Assembly: GCA_029933275.1 (NCBI GenBank)
Contig: JAOZOM010000126.1
Coordinates: forward strand, 1 to 5,490
From: Anaerolineales bacterium
GTDB lineage: Bacteria; Chloroflexota; Anaerolineae; Anaerolineales; Villigracilaceae
Direction: 5' to 3'
DNA: 5,490 bases
The translations under genes were made by a program, and so were the position numbers. The notes under the pieces are model-generated. The model saw only the letters and a list, made by a program, of their open reading frames with translations, did not search any database and was not told where the DNA came from. Position 1 is the first letter of the stretch. Each line of letters starts with the position of its first letter. Positions 3,923 through 5,490 of the stretch are shown piece by piece.

Positions 3923-5490
3923 TTAATGGACCCAAGTAACATATTTAGCCAGTCCCGTTAGTCTGACGGTGAGAATCTCTCTATCCCAAAATCCTGTGTC
4001 GTTAATCTGCATCCCCAAAACCCCACATTCAATCCATAAAATTCTCTCTGGCACGGTATCTGGCACAGCGCAAACCGCACTAACCGATTCGGGAATATCA
4101 TCCACAAAATCACCGCTCAACGCGTTCGCCTTGTTTGGCGTGGGGAAACAGTTCGTATTCCAATACCCATTTTCGGGGAATCGACACCAAGTTTGTTCCG
4201 AAACCTTGACGATGGTGTAAGTGACCACATCCGCGACTTGTCCATTCGACTTGAGCAAGCGCACCGTATCCCCACCATCACTGAGGGAGATACGCGAGGT
4301 ATAGCCAAAAATCGCAATCCTCTCCCCCGCCGAAAGAATAACATTAGGCAAAGTATAAGGGTCTGACCCGCTATTATACTCATCGTCCAATTTCCAGCCT
4401 TGTAAATTAATATCATATTCACCACGATTGATGATTTCGATAAATTCATCATCGGTATTCACAACCCCGTCCCCATTCCAATCTCGTCCGGGACGGGGGA
4501 GGACTTCGTTCAGCACAACGGATTGGTAAGGGTAAGATGTTGGGGTTTTGGAGGGTGTGGAGGGGCTTTTCGTTACCGTTGGCGAGGGGATTATCCTGTA
4601 AGTAACCTCATTATCTGTGCTTGTACTGGCAAGATTATTATTACCAACGATATCTGTTACTCGATTTTCAGCAATAGAGGGAATCAAAGTCCCTGCCCCG
4701 CTTACTGCTATAGCAGAAAGAGTAAAGTTTTGGTCGTCTCCTTGGTTGGTAATACTCCAGGTAATTCCCGTAGCTGCTCCCGATTGGGTAGACTGGGTAA
4801 TATCCGCTGTTGTAAATATACCGGCAATAATAGGCTCGGAGAAACTCACCAAGAAATTAATTGGCAAGGTGCTGGCTGGGTCACTTTGCTCGGAAGCCCG
4901 CTCGATAGTCACGGTTGGGGACTTATCATCATTGAAGGTGAATGTGGCATCAGTATTACTAATAAAATTTCCATTGCCAGCCACATCTGTTACTTGGTCT
5001 GCGGCAATAGATGGAGATATCGTGCCATTTTCTGCTATCCGATCAGCCAATAAAGGAAAGGTAATCTGATCATCTGAATCTCCAATACGCCAAGCAATCA
5101 ATGATGCCGCGACCGTCCCATTTTGAGCAATATCATCAACTGTGAATGTGCTGGGGTCGATTTCTTCTGAAAATTCTACGATAAAGTTAACAGGCGTTTC
5201 GTCTGGAACATTACCTTGCCCGATGGTGATGGTTACAGTAGGTGGCGTATTCTCTACGGTATAAGCTTCGTCAATTTCAGGCTCGTCACTAGACACGGTA
5301 TGTGAAGCTCCATCTTCAATATTAAAAACACTCCCATCAAAATCCAATTCAACGGAGCCTTTTAGGTTTATAAGGTCTGATCCAGAAACTTTCACATCGT
5401 ACACTGAAGCATATTCCGGAGCATTCACGGGAGAAACATCTATCACTGTCGCCGTACTATGAGGGGGGAGTACGAACACAGAGAAATCTC
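3923..5490 (-). CDS. Large exported-type protein: Ig-like repeats plus lamin tail domain (5' end missing)
   Basis: The frame stays open to the right edge, so this is the C-terminal part (about 521 residues seen) of a longer protein. The N-terminus and any signal peptide lie outside. Numbering from Val/Met at 5479: residues 1-76 look like the end of one Ig-like module, ending in EIDEAYTVENTPP. Two bacterial Ig-like modules follow (about 79-184 and 187-296), each opening PTVTI and containing (I/V)NF(I/L)V.FSE. A Pro/Ser/Thr linker comes next (297-319). A lamin tail domain (about 320-425) starts VVLNEVLPRPGRDWNGDG and includes a dockerin-like Ca2+ loop (D333, N335, D337, N341, D344). The tail of about 90 residues has Cys432, 444, 470 and 485 and no anchor motif or membrane helix. 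No enzyme domain is seen. Likely surface or secreted, binding or structural; function unknown. It ends 134 nt before infC without a clear terminator. Confidence 0.85.
   Translation of the reverse strand, partial: DFSVFVLPPHSTATVIDVSPVNAPEYASVYDVKVSGSDLINLKGSVELDFDGSVFNIEDGASHTVSSDEPEIDEAYTVENTPPTVTITIGQGNVPDETPVNFIVEFSEEIDPSTFTVDDIAQNGTVAASLIAWRIGDSDDQITFPLLADRIAENGTISPSIAADQVTDVAGNGNFISNTDATFTFNDDKSPTVTIERASEQSDPASTLPINFLVSFSEPIIAGIFTTADITQSTQSGAATGITWSITNQGDDQNFTLSAIAVSGAGTLIPSIAENRVTDIVGNNNLASTSTDNEVTYRIIPSPTVTKSPSTPSKTPTSYPYQSVVLNEVLPRPGRDWNGDGVVNTDDEFIEIINRGEYDINLQGWKLDDEYNSGSDPYTLPNVILSAGERIAIFGYTSRISLSDGGDTVRLLKSNGQVADVVTYTIVKVSEQTWCRFPENGYWNTNCFPTPNKANALSGDFVDDIPESVSAVCAVPDTVPERILWIECGVLGMQINDTGFWDREILTVRLTGLAKYVTWVH
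4592..5245 (-). repeat. Tandem Ig-like modules, about 108-111 codons each
   Basis: Two consecutive modules align in protein and partly in DNA. PTVTI recurs at residues 80 and 188, and VTDVAGNGN/VTDIVGNNN recurs at residues 163 and 274, 111 apart. At DNA level ATCTGTTAC recurs on the + strand at 4652 and 4985 (333 bp apart), followed by diverged but alignable sequence. The modules are clearly diverged, so the duplication is old. A third, partial and more distant module precedes them at the right edge. Confidence 0.75.

Noticed and set aside
4523..5069. Rightward open frames of 150-176 codons opposite the surface-protein gene
   Set aside because: They lie antisense to a clear Ig-like coding sequence, match no family and have no ribosome binding site; they are shadows of the repeat region.

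Overview
This looks like a mostly housekeeping stretch of a bacterial chromosome, probably from a Chloroflexota (Anaerolineae-like) organism. That placement is inferred from three protein styles: an L35 with a KKYKLKTHKAT-type N-terminus, an alkyltransferase-like protein of the VGGAMAKCPDD..PWWRVVN type, and a lamin-tail-domain protein carrying a DWNGDG calcium loop. No marker here fixes the taxonomy.

Layout, left to right. On the + strand, surE (5'/3'-nucleotidase) is followed 6 nt later by an alkyltransferase-like protein (ATL) that lacks the reactive cysteine. This pair converges on a leftward block and overlaps its last gene by 16 bp. Everything to the right is on the - strand. In transcription order it holds: the 3' part of a large, probably exported Ig-like/lamin-tail protein that runs in from the right edge; a promoter and structured leader; infC-rpmI-rplT (IF-3, L35, L20); a strong intrinsic terminator; an AF1521-like macro-domain gene; and a SpoU/TrmH-family RNA methyltransferase gene.

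The infC-rpmI-rplT operon is the best understood unit. It has a near-consensus sigma70-type promoter, a short leader with two hairpins, and a good Shine-Dalgarno placed 6 nt before an AUA codon. There is no AUG, GUG or UUG in frame between the upstream stop and well inside the conserved IF-3 N-domain, so infC appears to start at the rare codon AUA. This is the hallmark of IF-3 autoregulation. Hairpins between infC and rpmI, and between rpmI and rplT, are further candidate control points. The perfect GC-rich terminator 13 nt after rplT ends the operon, and the macro-domain gene seems to restart right behind it from a -10 box that would give a leaderless mRNA.

I see no CRISPR array, mobile element, tRNA or rRNA, and no stretch over 300 bases without a gene. 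I found no convincing new multi-gene system. The points of interest are the infC start, the operon leaders and spacers, the active-site-altered ATL and the modular surface protein.
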